A stretch of 64,000 bases of DNA from Erwinia sp. OLFS4 (GCF_002752165.1 NZ_MOMB01000054.1:18983-82982), one strand, 5' to 3'. Shown: positions 43,923 to 54,855, counted from the first letter of the stretch. Made by a program: numbers and translations. Notes: generated from the letters alone by a model not told the origin.

Positions 43923-44071
43923 AGCTGTGGGTGTTGCCTGTAAAACGCGAGTCGTGAAGGTTATGTGCTGGTACTGACTACGTAGAGTTGTTGTTATCAG
44001 CGGGCGCTAGTAAAACGTTTATAGCGCATGAAGGCAAGTGTAAGGCGATAATGCAGAGTGATATATTGCAC

Positions 44072-44100
44072 TTAATACAAAAACCAGTTTATCTGTTCAA
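44072..44100 (-). promoter_or_regulatory. Candidate sigma-70 promoter of brnQ
   Basis: The minus strand reads TTGAAC, 17 bases, TATTAA. Transcription would start near 44065, leaving a leader of about 140 bases before brnQ. Confidence 0.5.
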
Positions 44101-44127
44101 ATAATACCACTATCACGCCATATGATT

Positions 44128-44144
44128 TGTACAGTTTTTGTACA
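44128..44144. promoter_or_regulatory. TGTACA-N5-TGTACA repeat upstream of brnQ
   Basis: Two self-complementary TGTACA hexamers lie 11 bases apart, one helical turn, centred about 36 bases upstream of the candidate brnQ -35. This is the layout of an operator for a dimeric regulator. The regulator is unknown. Confidence 0.4.
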
Positions 44145-44181
44145 CGGGAAGATAACTTCCCGCATCATTAGCGCCAGGGAT

Positions 44182-44214
44182 GCACAAAAGGCGCGAAAAT
44201 TCGCCCCTTTTGCA
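44182..44214 (-). terminator. Terminator after the methionine-synthase-like gene
   Basis: On the minus strand CAAAAGGGGCGAA and TTCGCGCCTTTTG form a 12-13 bp stem with one mismatch, ending in a TTTTG arm. It starts about 11 bases past the stop codon. Confidence 0.65.
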
Positions 44215-44224
44215 CGTTACCCGC

Positions 44225-45334
44225 TTATTTCCACAGTTCGTGGGCAATGGAGACCACCAGCCGCAGTTTATCCCACTGCTGTGCCTCGCTGATATTATTG
44301 CCCTCTTCTGTTGAGGCAAAACCACACTGTGGACTCAGGCAAAGCTGATCAAGGCTGACATAGCGTGCAGCCTCGGCAATACGTGCCTTCACCGCCGCCG
44401 TCGATTCCAGCTCCCCGGTTTTGGTCGTAATCAATCCCAGTACTACCTGCTGTTTACCCGGGCGGATAAAACGCAGCGGTTCAAAGCCACCAGAACGTTC
44501 ATTATCGTACTCAAGGAAAAACGCGTCGACATTCACCCCGCCAAACAGGATTTCCGCCACCGGTTCATAGCCTCCTTCTGAAATCCAGGTCGAGCGGAAA
44601 TTACCGCGGCAAACGTGCAAACCAACGGTAAGATCGTCCGGCTTGCCGGCCAGTGCCTGGTTGAGAACCCGGGCATAAGTGCGTGCCAGCGCGTCGGGAT
44701 CTTCACCCTGCTCACGCAGCTGACGGCGCTGATCTTCTGAACACAAATAAGCCCATACGGTGTCGTCCAGCTGCAGGTAGCGACAGCCTGCCTCGTAAAA
44801 TGCCGTAATAGCCTGGCGCCAGGTCGCGGCCAAATCGTCAAAAAACGCCGCCATCTCTGGATATACGCCGGCATCCACTGCCTTGCGTCCACCGGCGCGG
44901 AAATGGAGCACGCTTGGGCTGGGGATGGTCATTTTTGCCACCGCATCACCACTGATGCTTTTCAGATAGCGAAAATCCTCCAGCATCGGGTGCTGACTGA
45001 AACCCAGCCGGCCATTAATGCGGATGCTGCGTGCTTTGGTCTGCACGCCATTAAACTGAATGCCGTGAGCGGATTCATAAGGCTCCACTCCGTCCAGTCC
45101 TTCAAAGAAATCCAGATGCCACCAGGCGCGACGAAATTCACCGTCAGTGACCACTTTCAGGCCGCAGGCGCGCTGCTGTGTCACCACCTCACGAATGGCC
45201 TGATCTTCAATGCGCCTGAGCGCCACGGCATCAATCTGCCCTTGCTGAAACTGTTCACGTGCCTGCTTTATCGCTTGCGGACGCAAAAAGCTGCCCACTA
45301 CTTCGGCCCGCAGGTCCGCGTTATTACGTTGCAT
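44225..45334 (-). CDS. Cobalamin-independent methionine synthase-like protein (MetE C-terminal family, YxjG-like)
   Basis: The 369-residue protein matches the single-domain MetE_2 family, which corresponds to the catalytic C-terminal half of MetE. It probably transfers a methyl group to homocysteine or a related thiol. Family motifs are VVGSFLRP, VVTDGEFRRAWWHLDF, YLQLDDTVWAYLC, the zinc-ligand histidine and cysteine in VGLHVCRGN, and the second cysteine in SPQCGFAS. The ATG at 45334 has AGGAG 8 bases upstream; a TTG just before is possible. It lies between brnQ and phoR, an insertion relative to E. coli. A perfect palindrome and a MetJ-like box lie upstream. Confidence 0.88.
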   Translation of the reverse strand: MQRNNADLRAEVVGSFLRPQAIKQAREQFQQGQIDAVALRRIEDQAIREVVTQQRACGLKVVTDGEFRRAWWHLDFFEGLDGVEPYESAHGIQFNGVQTKARSIRINGRLGFSQHPMLEDFRYLKSISGDAVAKMTIPSPSVLHFRAGGRKAVDAGVYPEMAAFFDDLAATWRQAITAFYEAGCRYLQLDDTVWAYLCSEDQRRQLREQGEDPDALARTYARVLNQALAGKPDDLTVGLHVCRGNFRSTWISEGGYEPVAEILFGGVNVDAFFLEYDNERSGGFEPLRFIRPGKQQVVLGLITTKTGELESTAAVKARIAEAARYVSLDQLCLSPQCGFASTEEGNNISEAQQWDKLRLVVSIAHELWK

Positions 45335-45364
45335 CAATCTGACTCCTGGTAGACCGTCACATTA

Positions 45365-45379
45365 GTTTCGTTACGAAAC
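45365..45379. promoter_or_regulatory. Perfect palindrome before the methionine-synthase-like gene
   Basis: GTTTCGT-T-ACGAAAC is a perfect 15-base palindrome 31 bases upstream of the ATG. It has no T-run, so an operator is more likely than a terminator. Confidence 0.5.
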
Positions 45380-45400
45380 AGTGACGCATGGGTATTTTTT

Positions 45401-45416
45401 AGACTTCTGGATGGCT
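45401..45416. promoter_or_regulatory. Possible tandem MetJ box
   Basis: AGACTTCT followed by GGATGGCT matches the 8-base MetJ consensus AGACGTCT at 7 and 5 positions, in the contiguous tandem arrangement MetJ requires. The gene context (methionine synthesis) supports it; the second box is weak. Confidence 0.4.
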
Positions 45417-45529
45417 AAACTAGCATAGAAGACTCGCAGGGTATCAGTCAACGGCTAACGCAGAAGTTTGCTATCACCCGGGCGCCGGTTGCCCGATTCA
45501 CCCTTAACTATCGCATTGCGCCAGTGCGC

Positions 45530-46852
45530 TTAACGGGCGCTGGTCACGCGACTGTTTTGCGGCTGTGGCACAATCCGGCCCGGCGCCAGGGTAAAACTGA
45601 ATACCGTTTCCTGATGCGCAACGCTGGTAATATCCAGCCTGGCATTATGATGGCTAAGCGCATGCTTAACGATAGCCAGCCCGAGGCCGCTGCCGCCGGT
45701 CTGGCGTGAACGGGCTTTATCAACCCGATAAAAGCGCTCGGTCAGACGGGGAATATGCTCTGGTGCAATACCAGGACCATTATCTTTCACCGTAAAACGC
45801 GCCCCGCCCTGTGGCGTGCGCAGCCAGCTGACGTCAATCCGCGTGCCTTGTGGGGTATGATTAACCGCGTTATAAACCAGATTAGAAATGGCACTGCGCA
45901 GCTGCTCATCGTTGCCTAACACCCGCAAATGCGGATCGGTATGAAAATGTATCTGGTGGCGACCGCCGCTGAGGGTTTCCGCCTCACGCTGTAACATGCT
46001 CAACATGACCGGTACATCAATTTTGTCCTGCAACTCAAAGGAAGGCGCAGCTTCAATACGCGATAAGGTCAGCAATTGTTTAACCAGAGTATCCATACGC
46101 CGGCTCTGCTCCTGCATGGTACTCAGCGCCTTTTCACGCAGCGCCGGCGGCATTTCCCCATCCTGCAACACCTCAAGGTAGCCTTGCAGAACCGTTAACG
46201 GCGTGCGTAATTCGTGGCTGACGTTGGCAAAAAAGTTACGCCTTGCCCCTTCCAGGTTATGCATTTGCGTGACATCACGGGCCACGATCAGCCACTGACC
46301 TTCACTGTAAGGCATAATACGAAACTCAATATGCCGGCTGTGGCTGATAACCAGCGTCAGCGGCCGGGAAAAATCACGTTCACGCAAATAACGGGCAAAT
46401 TCGGGATAACGCAGCAGGTTGAGGATATTCTGGCCGTAGTCTTCCGGCCAGCGCAGACCGAGAATCTGCTGCGCCAGACCATTACACCAAAAAATAATGC
46501 CATCATCTGTCGCCAGAACCAACGCGTCCGGCAGTGATTCTGCACCGCTGCGAAAACGTTTAATCAGCTGACGCAGCTCACGCCGCCGCCGGCGGTTACG
46601 CGACTGCATTTGATTCAGGCCATAAAACACCGACTCCCAGCTACCGCGTCCGGTGGGCGGCGTCATCTTACGATCAACCCACACCCAGTGTGAAAGCCGC
46701 ATCAGGTTTCTGGCATGCCAGATCATTAACGCCAGCAACGCCAGCATCAGTAACCAGGGTAAGTAGCCAAACCGTAGCCCGACAATGAGTGCCGGCAAGC
46801 AGACCAGCACCAGTTCCAGCACCAGCCTTTTCCAGCTAAGACGTTCCAGCAC
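45530..46852 (-). CDS. phoR: Phosphate regulon sensor histidine kinase PhoR
   Basis: PhoR phosphorylates or dephosphorylates PhoB depending on phosphate, signalled through PstSCAB and PhoU. The 440-residue product has two N-terminal transmembrane helices (about 8-50), a PAS domain ([30 protein letters not shown]), the phosphoacceptor motif [18 protein letters not shown] and the ATPase boxes [29 protein letters not shown] and [14 protein letters not shown]. The start is GTG with GGAG 7 bases upstream, as in E. coli. It follows phoB by 23 bases. Confidence 0.97.
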   Translation of the reverse strand: MLERLSWKRLVLELVLVCLPALIVGLRFGYLPWLLMLALLALMIWHARNLMRLSHWVWVDRKMTPPTGRGSWESVFYGLNQMQSRNRRRRRELRQLIKRFRSGAESLPDALVLATDDGIIFWCNGLAQQILGLRWPEDYGQNILNLLRYPEFARYLRERDFSRPLTLVISHSRHIEFRIMPYSEGQWLIVARDVTQMHNLEGARRNFFANVSHELRTPLTVLQGYLEVLQDGEMPPALREKALSTMQEQSRRMDTLVKQLLTLSRIEAAPSFELQDKIDVPVMLSMLQREAETLSGGRHQIHFHTDPHLRVLGNDEQLRSAISNLVYNAVNHTPQGTRIDVSWLRTPQGGARFTVKDNGPGIAPEHIPRLTERFYRVDKARSRQTGGSGLGLAIVKHALSHHNARLDITSVAHQETVFSFTLAPGRIVPQPQNSRVTSAR

Positions 46853-46875
46853 CGTAAAACTCCAGCGAGTAGAAA

Positions 46876-47565
46876 TCAGTAACGGGCAGAGAAACGGTAT
46901 CCTGTTCCACGTACTGTCTGCACCATGCGATCGTGTCCGCTTATCTCCAGCGCTTTACGCAGCCGGCGGATATGCACATCCACGGTACGGTCTTCAACAT
47001 ACACGTTGGTTCCCCACACGTTGTTCAGCAGCTGCTCGCGGCTGTAGACACGTTCCGGATGCGTCATAAAGAAATGTAGCAGCTTATATTCCGTCGGTCC
47101 CATTTCCAGTGGCATTTCACCGGCCATCACGCGGTGTGAAGAGGGATCGAGATTCAATCCCTGAATTTCAATGACTTCTTCAACAGCCATCGGAGAGATG
47201 CGCCGCATCAAGGCTTTAATCCGGGCAACCAGTTCCTTAGGGGAAAAAGGTTTGGTCATATAGTCGTCGGCGCCCGCTTCCAGCCCACGCACCTGGTCCT
47301 CTTCTTCACCGCGTGCTGTCAGCATAATCACCGGAATATCGCGCGTCATCGCTTCGCGCTTCATATGTTTAATAAACTGAATGCCGGTGCCGCCGGGCAA
47401 CATCCAGTCCAGTAAAATCAAATCGGGCCAGGGTTCAATCAGCAGATTGATGGCACTGTGATAATCCTCAGCCTCAATCGGTTGAAAATCATGCTGTTCC
47501 AGGACAAAACATAACATTTCCCGAATCGGGGCTTCATCTTCAACCACCAGAATACGCTTTGCCAT
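46876..47565 (-). CDS. phoB: Phosphate regulon response regulator PhoB
   Basis: PhoB is the OmpR-type response regulator that activates PHO-box promoters under phosphate limitation. The 229 residues equal E. coli. The receiver domain (1-120) has the acidic pair DE at 9-10, the phosphorylated Asp in [11 protein letters not shown] (about 53) and the conserved Lys in MTKPFSP; the winged-helix domain has [17 protein letters not shown]. Of two adjacent ATGs, the second (47565) is favoured because AGGAG is then 5 bases away. A PHO box 51 bases upstream indicates autoregulation. Confidence 0.98.
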   Translation of the reverse strand: MAKRILVVEDEAPIREMLCFVLEQHDFQPIEAEDYHSAINLLIEPWPDLILLDWMLPGGTGIQFIKHMKREAMTRDIPVIMLTARGEEEDQVRGLEAGADDYMTKPFSPKELVARIKALMRRISPMAVEEVIEIQGLNLDPSSHRVMAGEMPLEMGPTEYKLLHFFMTHPERVYSREQLLNNVWGTNVYVEDRTVDVHIRRLRKALEISGHDRMVQTVRGTGYRFSARY

Positions 47566-47615
47566 CATTGCTCCTGCTTATGCGACGGTCGTCGCTTTAT
47601 ATGCGGCGTCATTAT

Positions 47616-47633
47616 GCGTCAGTTTTATGACAG
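47616..47633 (-). promoter_or_regulatory. PHO box of phoBR
   Basis: The minus strand reads CTGTCATAAAACTGACGC, two 7-base repeats (CTGTCAT and CTGACGC) separated by AAAA, close to the consensus CTGTCATAWAWCTGTCAY. A -10-like CATAAT follows directly. The layout is almost the same as the E. coli phoB promoter. Confidence 0.9.
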
Positions 47634-47759
47634 ATTTATGAAAAATGCAGCCACCCGCCGGCGGGAAAACAGAATTGTACTGAACAAAAATCGCGTCATA
47701 ATGGTGCCTGCAAAGCAAATGACGTTTCATTGTCGCAGGTTCGCCAGGGAGAAAATCCG

Positions 47760-48986
47760 GTGCGTATGATTCATACCTCTGACTGGCATCTGGGCCAGTT
47801 TTTTTATACCAAAAGCCGCGCCGCGGAACACCAGGCTTTTCTCGACTGGCTTTACCAGCAGATCATTGATTATCAGGTCGATGTGTTGCTGGTCGCCGGT
47901 GATATTTTTGATACCGGCTCCCCGCCGAGCTATGCCCGTGAAATGTATAACCGCTTTGTAGTCCGGCTGCGCGACAGCGGTTGTCAGATGATCGTGCTGG
48001 CTGGCAACCATGACTCTGTCGCCATGCTCAATGAATCTCGCGGATTAATGGCTTGCCTGAACACCCAGGTGATTACCAGCGCCAGTGACGATCTGCAACA
48101 GCAGGTTTTGCTGCTTCACGATCGCCATGGCGAACCTGGCGCGCTGCTGTGTGCCATCCCGTTTTTGCGGCCTCGCGATATTCTACGCAGCGAAGCCGGC
48201 CTGAACAGTCAACAAAAACAACAGAACCTGCTTGACGCCATCAGCAACCACTATCACCGCTGTTTTCGCCATGCGCAGACCCGACGCCAGGCGGAAGGGC
48301 TGAGAGTGCCGATTATTGCCAGCGGTCATTTAACCGCGCTTGGGGTGAGTAAAAGTGAATCGGTACGCGACATTTATATCGGCACCCTGGACGCTTTTCC
48401 GGCTCAGGGTTTCCCGGCGGCCGATTATATTGCGCTGGGACATATTCACCGCCCGCAGAAAATCAATGGCCAGTCTCATATCCGTTATAGCGGCTCGCCA
48501 ATCCCGTTAAGTTTTGATGAAGCTGCCAGTGAAAAAAGCGTCTGTCTGGTGGAATTTAGCGGCGACACACTGCGGACGGTAACGCTGCTCACCGTGCCCT
48601 GCTTTCAGTTACTGCAGGTCATTAAAGGGACCCAGGCAGAAATTGAACACCAGCTGGCACAGTTGTCAGCTGAGGCAGAAGACCGCCCCGTCTGGCTGGA
48701 TATTGAAATAACCAGCCAGGATTACCTGAGTGATATTCAGCAACGTATACAGCAGATTACCACTGAGCTACCGGTGGAGGTTCTGCTGATCCGTCGCAGC
48801 CGGGAACAGCGTAACAATACGCTTTTGCGCCAGCATAACGAAACCCTGGCGGAACTCAGTGTTGAAGAGGTGTTTGCCCGGCGCCTGGCCGGCGAACCTG
48901 AACAGGGAACGGAAAGCGCCGAACGACTCACCCGGCTATTTAATCAGGTGGTGGCGCAGGTACGCCAGCCGGAGAGTACGGAATGA
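47760..48986 (+). CDS. sbcD: Exonuclease SbcCD subunit D
   Basis: SbcD is the Mre11-type Mn-dependent nuclease subunit that, with SbcC, cleaves hairpins and trims double-strand ends. The 408-residue product has calcineurin-like phosphoesterase motifs: [40 protein letters not shown] and LGHIHRPQ. The GTG at 47760 is preferred: GGGAG lies 8 bases upstream and the protein then starts [10 protein letters not shown] like E. coli. It is divergent from phoB and overlaps sbcC by four bases (ATGA). Confidence 0.95.
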   Translation: MRMIHTSDWHLGQFFYTKSRAAEHQAFLDWLYQQIIDYQVDVLLVAGDIFDTGSPPSYAREMYNRFVVRLRDSGCQMIVLAGNHDSVAMLNESRGLMACLNTQVITSASDDLQQQVLLLHDRHGEPGALLCAIPFLRPRDILRSEAGLNSQQKQQNLLDAISNHYHRCFRHAQTRRQAEGLRVPIIASGHLTALGVSKSESVRDIYIGTLDAFPAQGFPAADYIALGHIHRPQKINGQSHIRYSGSPIPLSFDEAASEKSVCLVEFSGDTLRTVTLLTVPCFQLLQVIKGTQAEIEHQLAQLSAEAEDRPVWLDIEITSQDYLSDIQQRIQQITTELPVEVLLIRRSREQRNNTLLRQHNETLAELSVEEVFARRLAGEPEQGTESAERLTRLFNQVVAQVRQPESTE

Positions 48987-51900
48987 AGATAATCACCCTG
49001 CGTTTCAAAAACCTTAATTCGCTGCGCGGCGAATGGCAAATTGATTTCACCCGCGCCCCTTTTGCCAGCAGCGGATTATTTGCTATCACCGGACCCACCG
49101 GCGCCGGCAAAACCACTTTACTGGATGCCATTTGTCTGGCGCTTTACCACGAAACGCCGCGTCTTGGTCCCCTGTCACAAACGCAAAATGATCTGATGAC
49201 TCGCAACACCGCCGAATGTCTGGCGGAGGTGGAATTTGAAATTAAAGGCCAACGCTGGCGGGCTTTCTGGGGACAAAACCGGGCACGCGGCGCCGCTGAC
49301 GGCAATCTGCAACCGCCGCGCGTTGAGCTGGTACGCTGTGCCGATAACCAGATCGTTGCCGACAAAGTCCATGATAAAAAGCGGCTGCTGGAAAAACTGA
49401 CCGGACTGGACTTTGCCCGCTTCACCCGCTCAATGATGCTGTCACAAGGACAGTTTGCCGCCTTTTTAAATACCAATGCGAAAGATCGTGCAGAGTTACT
49501 TGAACAGCTGACCGGCACGGAAATTTATGGTCTGATTTCCGCCCGGGTTTATGAGCAGCATAAAAACGTACGCAGTGAACTGGATCTGTTAAAAACCGAA
49601 GCCGACGCGATGGCCCTGCTGGATAGCCAGACTCGTGAGGCGCTGCTGACACAGCGGCAGCAGCTGCAGGCTGACGAAACCCGGTTGACAGCACAGCTGG
49701 AACAAGTACAGCAGCAAAGCCACTGGCTGGCGCAAAAACAACAGCTGGAACAGCAGCTGCAGCAGGCGCAACGCCGCCAGCAGGATCTGCAGCAACAATG
49801 GCAGGATAGCCAGCCGCAACGTGACCGGCTGGCACAGGCCGCACCGGCAGAAACCCTGCGTCCGCTCTGGTTGCAAAAACAGCAGCTGCAACAGGATCTG
49901 CTAACGCTCTCGCAACAAAGTAAACAATTACTTTCGCAGCTGGACGAGGCGGAAAAAGCGCTGGACGAGGCTGCACAAGCCTGCCAGCAGGCTGAAGCCA
50001 GCCATCTGGCACTGGTTCAGCATCTCAGCCAGCAGGAAATGCTGCTTAACGATCGGGTTATTCCGCTGGACCACCAGCTGGCCAGCGCATCGCACCAGCA
50101 CCAGCAACTGGCCCAACAATGTGATAGCCAGCAGCAGGCGCTGACGGCGCGGCGCGGCCAGCTGGCGCAACTGCAAACTGACATTGCCGCGCTGCAACAA
50201 CAACAGCAACAACAATCCCAGTGGCGTGAAGCACAGCAAAAGGTGGCAGATTGGGGACCGGAACTGGCCGGCTGGCGCCAGCAGTTACGCCATTTACAGC
50301 AACATCATCAGCAATTATCCCAGCTTGATGAACACCATCAGCAACAAACGCTGGCGCAGCAGCAATTACAGCAACAGCTGACACAGCAACGCCAGGCGCT
50401 GGTGCCCTTGCAGCAGCGTGCCGATGCAGCCCATCACCAGGCTCAGGAGGCCGGGCAGGCACTGACTTCACTTAGGCAACAACTGGACGAACCCCAGTTA
50501 CGGCAGCACCTTAGCCGCTTTATCAACCAGCGTCCTGCGCGTCAGTCATTGCTGGTTCTGGCCTCACAAATGCAACCGCTTATCCGCCGTCAGGCCGTTT
50601 TAGGCGACCAACTGAGCCGCCTGCACCGCGAAATAGCCGAAAAACAGCGGCAAACGGAACTGTTGCGTCAGCAGCATAACAACCAGCAGCAGCAGGTCAG
50701 CGCGCTTGAAAAACAGCAGGCGCTGGAACAGCGCATTATTGCACTGGAGGCCGAGCGCGCCCGGCTGGTCGACGGAGAACCCTGTCCGCTTTGCGGCGCC
50801 TGCCAGCATCCCGCCGTCGGACATGCTCCCTCCCCAGGGCGGGATGACACCCGCCAGCAGCTGGATAATCTGCGGCAACAGCTGACCGCGCTGGCGCGTG
50901 AGGAAAGCGTCAGCGAAGAACAGCTGCACGCTCTGGAAAAACAGCATCAGCAGGCACGCACGGAAGCAGAACAGATTCACCAGCAGCTGACCGGACTGAC
51001 AACCCACTGGACAGAGTGCTGCACCCAGCTGGCAGTTACCTTAGATCCGCAACAGCAGGATCAGCTGACCTGCTGGCAACAGCAACAGGAACAACAGGAG
51101 CGCGACTGCCAGCTGGCGCTGCAGCAGATAGAACAAGCTCAGCATGCCTGTCACCAGGCGCAACAGCACGATCAACAGCAACAACAACAGGTAATGCAGG
51201 CCAGTCAGCACTATCAGCTGCTACTGCAACGCCAGCAAAGTGAGGCACAGCACGTCAAGGCGCTGGCCAGCCAGCGGCAGGCACAGCAGCAGGAATATCA
51301 GCGCCAGCATCAGGCCCTGCAGCACACCCTCAGCGCCGCCGGGCTGACGCTGCCGGAGGATGACTGGCAGCCCTGGCTGGCTGAGTGTGAGCAGCGCTGG
51401 CAACAGTGGCAACAGCATGAACAGGCGCAGCATGAAACCCGCCGTCTGCTCAGTGAACTGCAGGCGCGTCAGCAGGCGCTGACTACTGACTGTGACGAGA
51501 AAGCCGCCCGCCTGCTACAGCTGCAACAGCAGTCAGAAGACGTCATGCAACGCTGCCAGCAAACGCAGCAGCAGCGTCAGGCGCTGTTTGCCGATCGCCA
51601 GCCTGCTGAAGCACGCCGTCAATGGCAGCAACAACGCCAGCAGAGTGATGAAACGCGCAGCGCCCGGCAGGCCCACTGGCAACAGACGGAAAAACAGTAC
51701 AATACTCTCAGCGGCCATTACCAGTCTCAGCGCCAGCAACTGACGCAGCTGCAGCAACGCAGCGAGGCCGCCGAAGCGGCATTTACCGGCGCCCTGCAGC
51801 GCAGTCATTTCAGCAGTGAAGCTCTGTTTCTGCAGGCGCTGTTAGCGCCAGAAGAACAGCAGCACCTGCAGGCGCAGCAGCAACAGCTAACGCAGTTGCT

Positions 51901-52657
51901 GCATCAGCAAAATGCCCTGCTGACACAGGCACAACAGGCTGTTGATGCGCACCACGCCCTGCCGGCGGCCGCGCTCAACGCGCCTGCCGAATCACTGCCG
52001 GCGCAACGGGACAGTCTGCGCCAGCAATTGCGTGACAATGCGCACCAGCAGGGTGAAATCAGCCAGCAGCTCACCAGCGATGCGCAGCGACGTGAACAAC
52101 AACAAACGTTGTTACAACGCATGACTGCAGGTGAGCAACAGCTTGCCGACTGGAGCCGGCTGAATCAGCTTATCGGCTCACAAACTGGCGATCGCTTCCG
52201 AAAATTCGCCCAGGGCCTGACCCTTGACCACCTGGTCTGGCTGGCTAACAATCAGCTGGCTCGCCTGCATGGTCGCTATATGCTGCAACGCAAGGACAGT
52301 GAAGCGCTGGAACTGCAGGTGATTGATACCTGGCAGGCTGATGCACTGCGCGATACCCGAACGCTTTCCGGCGGCGAAAGTTTTCTGGTCAGCCTGGCGC
52401 TGGCGCTGGCGTTATCTGATCTGGTCAGCCACAAAACCCGCATTGAATCACTGTTTCTTGATGAAGGTTTCGGCACCCTCGATGCACAAACCCTGGACAT
52501 CGCACTGGATGCCCTGGATGCGCTGAACGCCGCCGGCAAAACCATCGGCGTTATCAGTCACGTGGAAGCAATGAAAGAACGCATTCCGGTTCAGATTAAG
52601 GTGCGAAAACACAATGGCCTCGGCTACAGCAAGCTGGAATTACCCTCAACAGCATAA
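48983..52657 (+). CDS. sbcC: Exonuclease SbcCD subunit C (SMC/Rad50-like ATPase), glutamine-rich
   Basis: SbcC is the Rad50-type ATPase of the SbcCD nuclease. The 1224-residue product has Walker [12 protein letters not shown] near the N-terminus, the zinc hook [10 protein letters not shown] at about residue 600, and at the C-terminus the ABC signature [19 protein letters not shown] with Walker [14 protein letters not shown]. It is about 175 residues longer than E. coli SbcC (1048), and its coiled-coil arms are extremely rich in Gln, with many QQ runs and few Lys or Glu. The four-base overlap with sbcD indicates coupling. The reading frame is unbroken and both ends are conserved, so the low complexity is real protein composition. 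Confidence 0.96.
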   Translation: MKIITLRFKNLNSLRGEWQIDFTRAPFASSGLFAITGPTGAGKTTLLDAICLALYHETPRLGPLSQTQNDLMTRNTAECLAEVEFEIKGQRWRAFWGQNRARGAADGNLQPPRVELVRCADNQIVADKVHDKKRLLEKLTGLDFARFTRSMMLSQGQFAAFLNTNAKDRAELLEQLTGTEIYGLISARVYEQHKNVRSELDLLKTEADAMALLDSQTREALLTQRQQLQADETRLTAQLEQVQQQSHWLAQKQQLEQQLQQAQRRQQDLQQQWQDSQPQRDRLAQAAPAETLRPLWLQKQQLQQDLLTLSQQSKQLLSQLDEAEKALDEAAQACQQAEASHLALVQHLSQQEMLLNDRVIPLDHQLASASHQHQQLAQQCDSQQQALTARRGQLAQLQTDIAALQQQQQQQSQWREAQQKVADWGPELAGWRQQLRHLQQHHQQLSQLDEHHQQQTLAQQQLQQQLTQQRQALVPLQQRADAAHHQAQEAGQALTSLRQQLDEPQLRQHLSRFINQRPARQSLLVLASQMQPLIRRQAVLGDQLSRLHREIAEKQRQTELLRQQHNNQQQQVSALEKQQALEQRIIALEAERARLVDGEPCPLCGACQHPAVGHAPSPGRDDTRQQLDNLRQQLTALAREESVSEEQLHALEKQHQQARTEAEQIHQQLTGLTTHWTECCTQLAVTLDPQQQDQLTCWQQQQEQQERDCQLALQQIEQAQHACHQAQQHDQQQQQQVMQASQHYQLLLQRQQSEAQHVKALASQRQAQQQEYQRQHQALQHTLSAAGLTLPEDDWQPWLAECEQRWQQWQQHEQAQHETRRLLSELQARQQALTTDCDEKAARLLQLQQQSEDVMQRCQQTQQQRQALFADRQPAEARRQWQQQRQQSDETRSARQAHWQQTEKQYNTLSGHYQSQRQQLTQLQQRSEAAEAAFTGALQRSHFSSEALFLQALLAPEEQQHLQAQQQQLTQLLHQQNALLTQAQQAVDAHHALPAAALNAPAESLPAQRDSLRQQLRDNAHQQGEISQQLTSDAQRREQQQTLLQRMTAGEQQLADWSRLNQLIGSQTGDRFRKFAQGLTLDHLVWLANNQLARLHGRYMLQRKDSEALELQVIDTWQADALRDTRTLSGGESFLVSLALALALSDLVSHKTRIESLFLDEGFGTLDAQTLDIALDALDALNAAGKTIGVISHVEAMKERIPVQIKVRKHNGLGYSKLELPSTA

Positions 52658-52870
52658 TGGCCGGGGGGCATCCGGCCTGATCCGCAGTCGCGCCAACGGA
52701 TGGCGGCGCTGCACATCAATGGCACCATCAATAATGAAACAGACGAGTCCCATAGCCACCACCGGCGTTAGCCGTAACAATAACCGCGATTTTTTTTACG
52801 CGCGCCAGGCAACTTTATTTCATGGGGGTCAGCGCCGGTTTCAGGCCATACAGATGTAAAAGGGGAGCAA

Positions 52871-53299
52871 ATGCGGGCGACAGTTTGGTTAAGCAGCGTA
52901 GTTATGCTGTTGCTGTTAAGTGCCTGTCAGCAACGACCGCAAGCCACATCCTCATCACAACCGCCCGATTTCGCTGCCCAATGCCGCAGCCAGCCAGTCG
53001 GTTCCCAGCGTCACTGTCGGTTTTTGCGTGAAATGGCCTGGCGGATACGACAGCACTCTCCCGCCCCCCAGCGCCATACCGGCGCACGCTGTATGCTGAC
53101 CATTGACTGGGATGCCCGCCGCCAGCGTTACAATGTGCTGGCGGCGCGCGGCGATGAGCCGGTCTGTTTACGCGCCTGGCAAACAATTGGCAGCGCGACA
53201 GATTTACCCGCGCCACCGCCAGGGTTGAGCGGGCAACTGATATTTGATTTCACGCCTGGCACAGCGCGACCTCATGCTACACCGCAGCCCGCCCGCTAA
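52871..53299 (+). CDS. Small lipoprotein with TolA C-terminal-like domain
   Basis: The 142-residue protein begins with a lipoprotein signal peptide (LLLLSAC, Cys19). The mature part resembles the C-terminal domain of TolA: a helix (CRFLREMAWRIRQHS), then RCMLTIDWDARRQRYNVLAARGDEPVCLRAWQTIGSATDLPAPPP and a final strand QLIFDFTP. The two cysteines in GARCML and PVCLRA match the TolA domain III disulfide. GGGGAG lies upstream of the ATG. It lies alone between sbcC and rdgC, where E. coli has araJ and mak. The function is unknown; an envelope role is inference. Confidence 0.75.
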   Translation: MRATVWLSSVVMLLLLSACQQRPQATSSSQPPDFAAQCRSQPVGSQRHCRFLREMAWRIRQHSPAPQRHTGARCMLTIDWDARRQRYNVLAARGDEPVCLRAWQTIGSATDLPAPPPGLSGQLIFDFTPGTARPHATPQPAR

Positions 53300-53410
53300 C
53301 CTTTAGCACTCACTCACGCAAAGGCGATGAAACCGCGGCGCTGATTCGCTATTATGCGCGCTGACTTTCAACGTTGTGCGCCGTATTGCGCGCTGAAAAA
53401 GGAATGCCTG

Positions 53411-54322
53411 ATGCTGTGGTTTAAAAACATGATGCTGTATCGTCTGAATCGCGATATCCCTCTATCGCCAGAAGAGATGGAAACCCAGCTGGCCGCGTTC
53501 AGCTTCAGCCCCTGTGGTAGTCAGGATATGTCACGAACCGGCTGGGTTTCACCGCTGGGCTCTCGCAGCGATGCGCTGACCCACGTCAGCGGCCGTCAGA
53601 TGCTGATTTGTGCCCGCAAAGAAGAGAAAATCCTGCCGGCACCGGTCATAAAACAGGCGCTGGAAGCCAAAATTGAAAAACTGGAAAACGAGCAGCAACG
53701 CAAGCTGAAAAAGACCGAAAAAGATGCGTTAAAAGATGAGGTGCTGCACAGCCTTTTACCGCGCGCTTTCAGCCGCTTTAGCCAGACCTGTTTATGGATT
53801 GATGCTGATAACCATCTGATTGCTGTTGATTGTGCCAGTGCCAAAAAAGCAGAAGACACGCTGGCGCTATTGCGCAAAAGCCTCGGTTCATTGCCGGTGG
53901 TCCCGTTAACGCTGGAAAGTCCGGTAGAGCTGACTTTAACCGAATGGGTGCGCTCCGGCGAATTACCGGGCGGCTTTACGCTGATGGATGAAGCCGAGCT
54001 GAAAGCGATACTGGAAGATGGTGGGGTAATCCGCTGCAAGAAGCAGGAACTGGTGTGCGATGAAATCGCCCATCATATTGAAGCCGGCAAGCTGGTGACG
54101 AAACTGGCGCTGGACTGGCAGCAGCGTATTCAGCTGGTGCTTTCTGACGATGCCTCAATTAAACGGCTGAAATTCGCCGATACGCTGCGCGAACAGAATG
54201 ATGACATTGAGCGGGAAGACGTGGCGCAACGCTTTGACGCCGATTTTATCCTGATGAGCGCTGAGCTGAGCGCGTTAATTAGCAGTCTGATTGAAGCGCT
54301 GGGTGGCGAAGCCACGCGCTAA
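53411..54322 (+). CDS. rdgC: Recombination-associated protein RdgC
   Basis: RdgC forms a ring-shaped dimer on DNA and restrains RecA-dependent recombination. The 303 residues equal the E. coli length; [55 protein letters not shown] and [20 protein letters not shown] are family signatures. The ATG at 53411 has AAGGA 6-7 bases upstream; the open frame extends 19 codons further without similarity. It is convergent with ppnP across a bidirectional terminator. Confidence 0.96.
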   Translation: MLWFKNMMLYRLNRDIPLSPEEMETQLAAFSFSPCGSQDMSRTGWVSPLGSRSDALTHVSGRQMLICARKEEKILPAPVIKQALEAKIEKLENEQQRKLKKTEKDALKDEVLHSLLPRAFSRFSQTCLWIDADNHLIAVDCASAKKAEDTLALLRKSLGSLPVVPLTLESPVELTLTEWVRSGELPGGFTLMDEAELKAILEDGGVIRCKKQELVCDEIAHHIEAGKLVTKLALDWQQRIQLVLSDDASIKRLKFADTLREQNDDIEREDVAQRFDADFILMSAELSALISSLIEALGGEATR

Positions 54323-54332
54323 GGCGCTATGG

Positions 54333-54356
54333 AAAAAGGCGGAGTGCCGCCTTTTT
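54333..54356. terminator. Bidirectional terminator between rdgC and ppnP
   Basis: AAAAAGGCGG and CCGCCTTTTT form a perfect 10-bp stem with a 4-base loop. A- and T-tracts on both sides allow termination of both convergent genes. Confidence 0.88.
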
Positions 54357-54365
54357 ATTCTTTGT

Positions 54366-54650
54366 TTACAGATAGCGGCAGAGATACGCGCTGGGCTCAA
54401 CGATTTGCAGATGAAACTCACTGTGTCCTGGCACAATAAACCGCTGACCGGCAGCATACACCTTCCATTCAGTTTCACCCGGCAGCAGCACGTTCAATGT
54501 CCCGCTGACCACCGTCATTTCTTCCTTCTGACCGGTGCCAAACGCATATTCACCTTCCATCATCACACCAATGCTGGCACGGCCGGTGCTGGCGCTATCA
54601 TAACCAATTGATTTTACTTTACCGTCAAAATACTCATTCACATTGAGCAT
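54366..54650 (-). CDS. ppnP: Pyrimidine/purine nucleoside phosphorylase PpnP (YaiE)
   Basis: PpnP is a small cupin-fold nucleoside phosphorylase with broad specificity. The 94 residues equal the E. coli length: [46 protein letters not shown] and [21 protein letters not shown]. Neither the ATG at 54650 nor one six codons upstream has a strong ribosome-binding site; the former is chosen by comparison with E. coli. Confidence 0.95.
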   Translation of the reverse strand: MLNVNEYFDGKVKSIGYDSASTGRASIGVMMEGEYAFGTGQKEEMTVVSGTLNVLLPGETEWKVYAAGQRFIVPGHSEFHLQIVEPSAYLCRYL

Positions 54651-54855
54651 AACATCCGCTGAATCCATTGCAGTCAGACTGGCAGTGTAGAGTTAATCTC
54701 CTGCTGCTGTCACGCAAATTTCCCCTGACTCTGTCTGCCACAACAATGGCAGGGTAAATTTAGCGTTTACGGCTATAAAAAGCGGTCCGATTTCCTTTAC
54801 ACTCTGGCCAGTTATCACTAAGCGGACAAATTATTTCAATAAATCAGGAGTCATA

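Noticed and set aside
49422..50012. 196-codon minus-strand frame rich in Ala, Val and Pro opposite sbcC
   Set aside because: Its composition is the direct consequence of Gln-codon repeats on the opposite strand; sbcC is certain.
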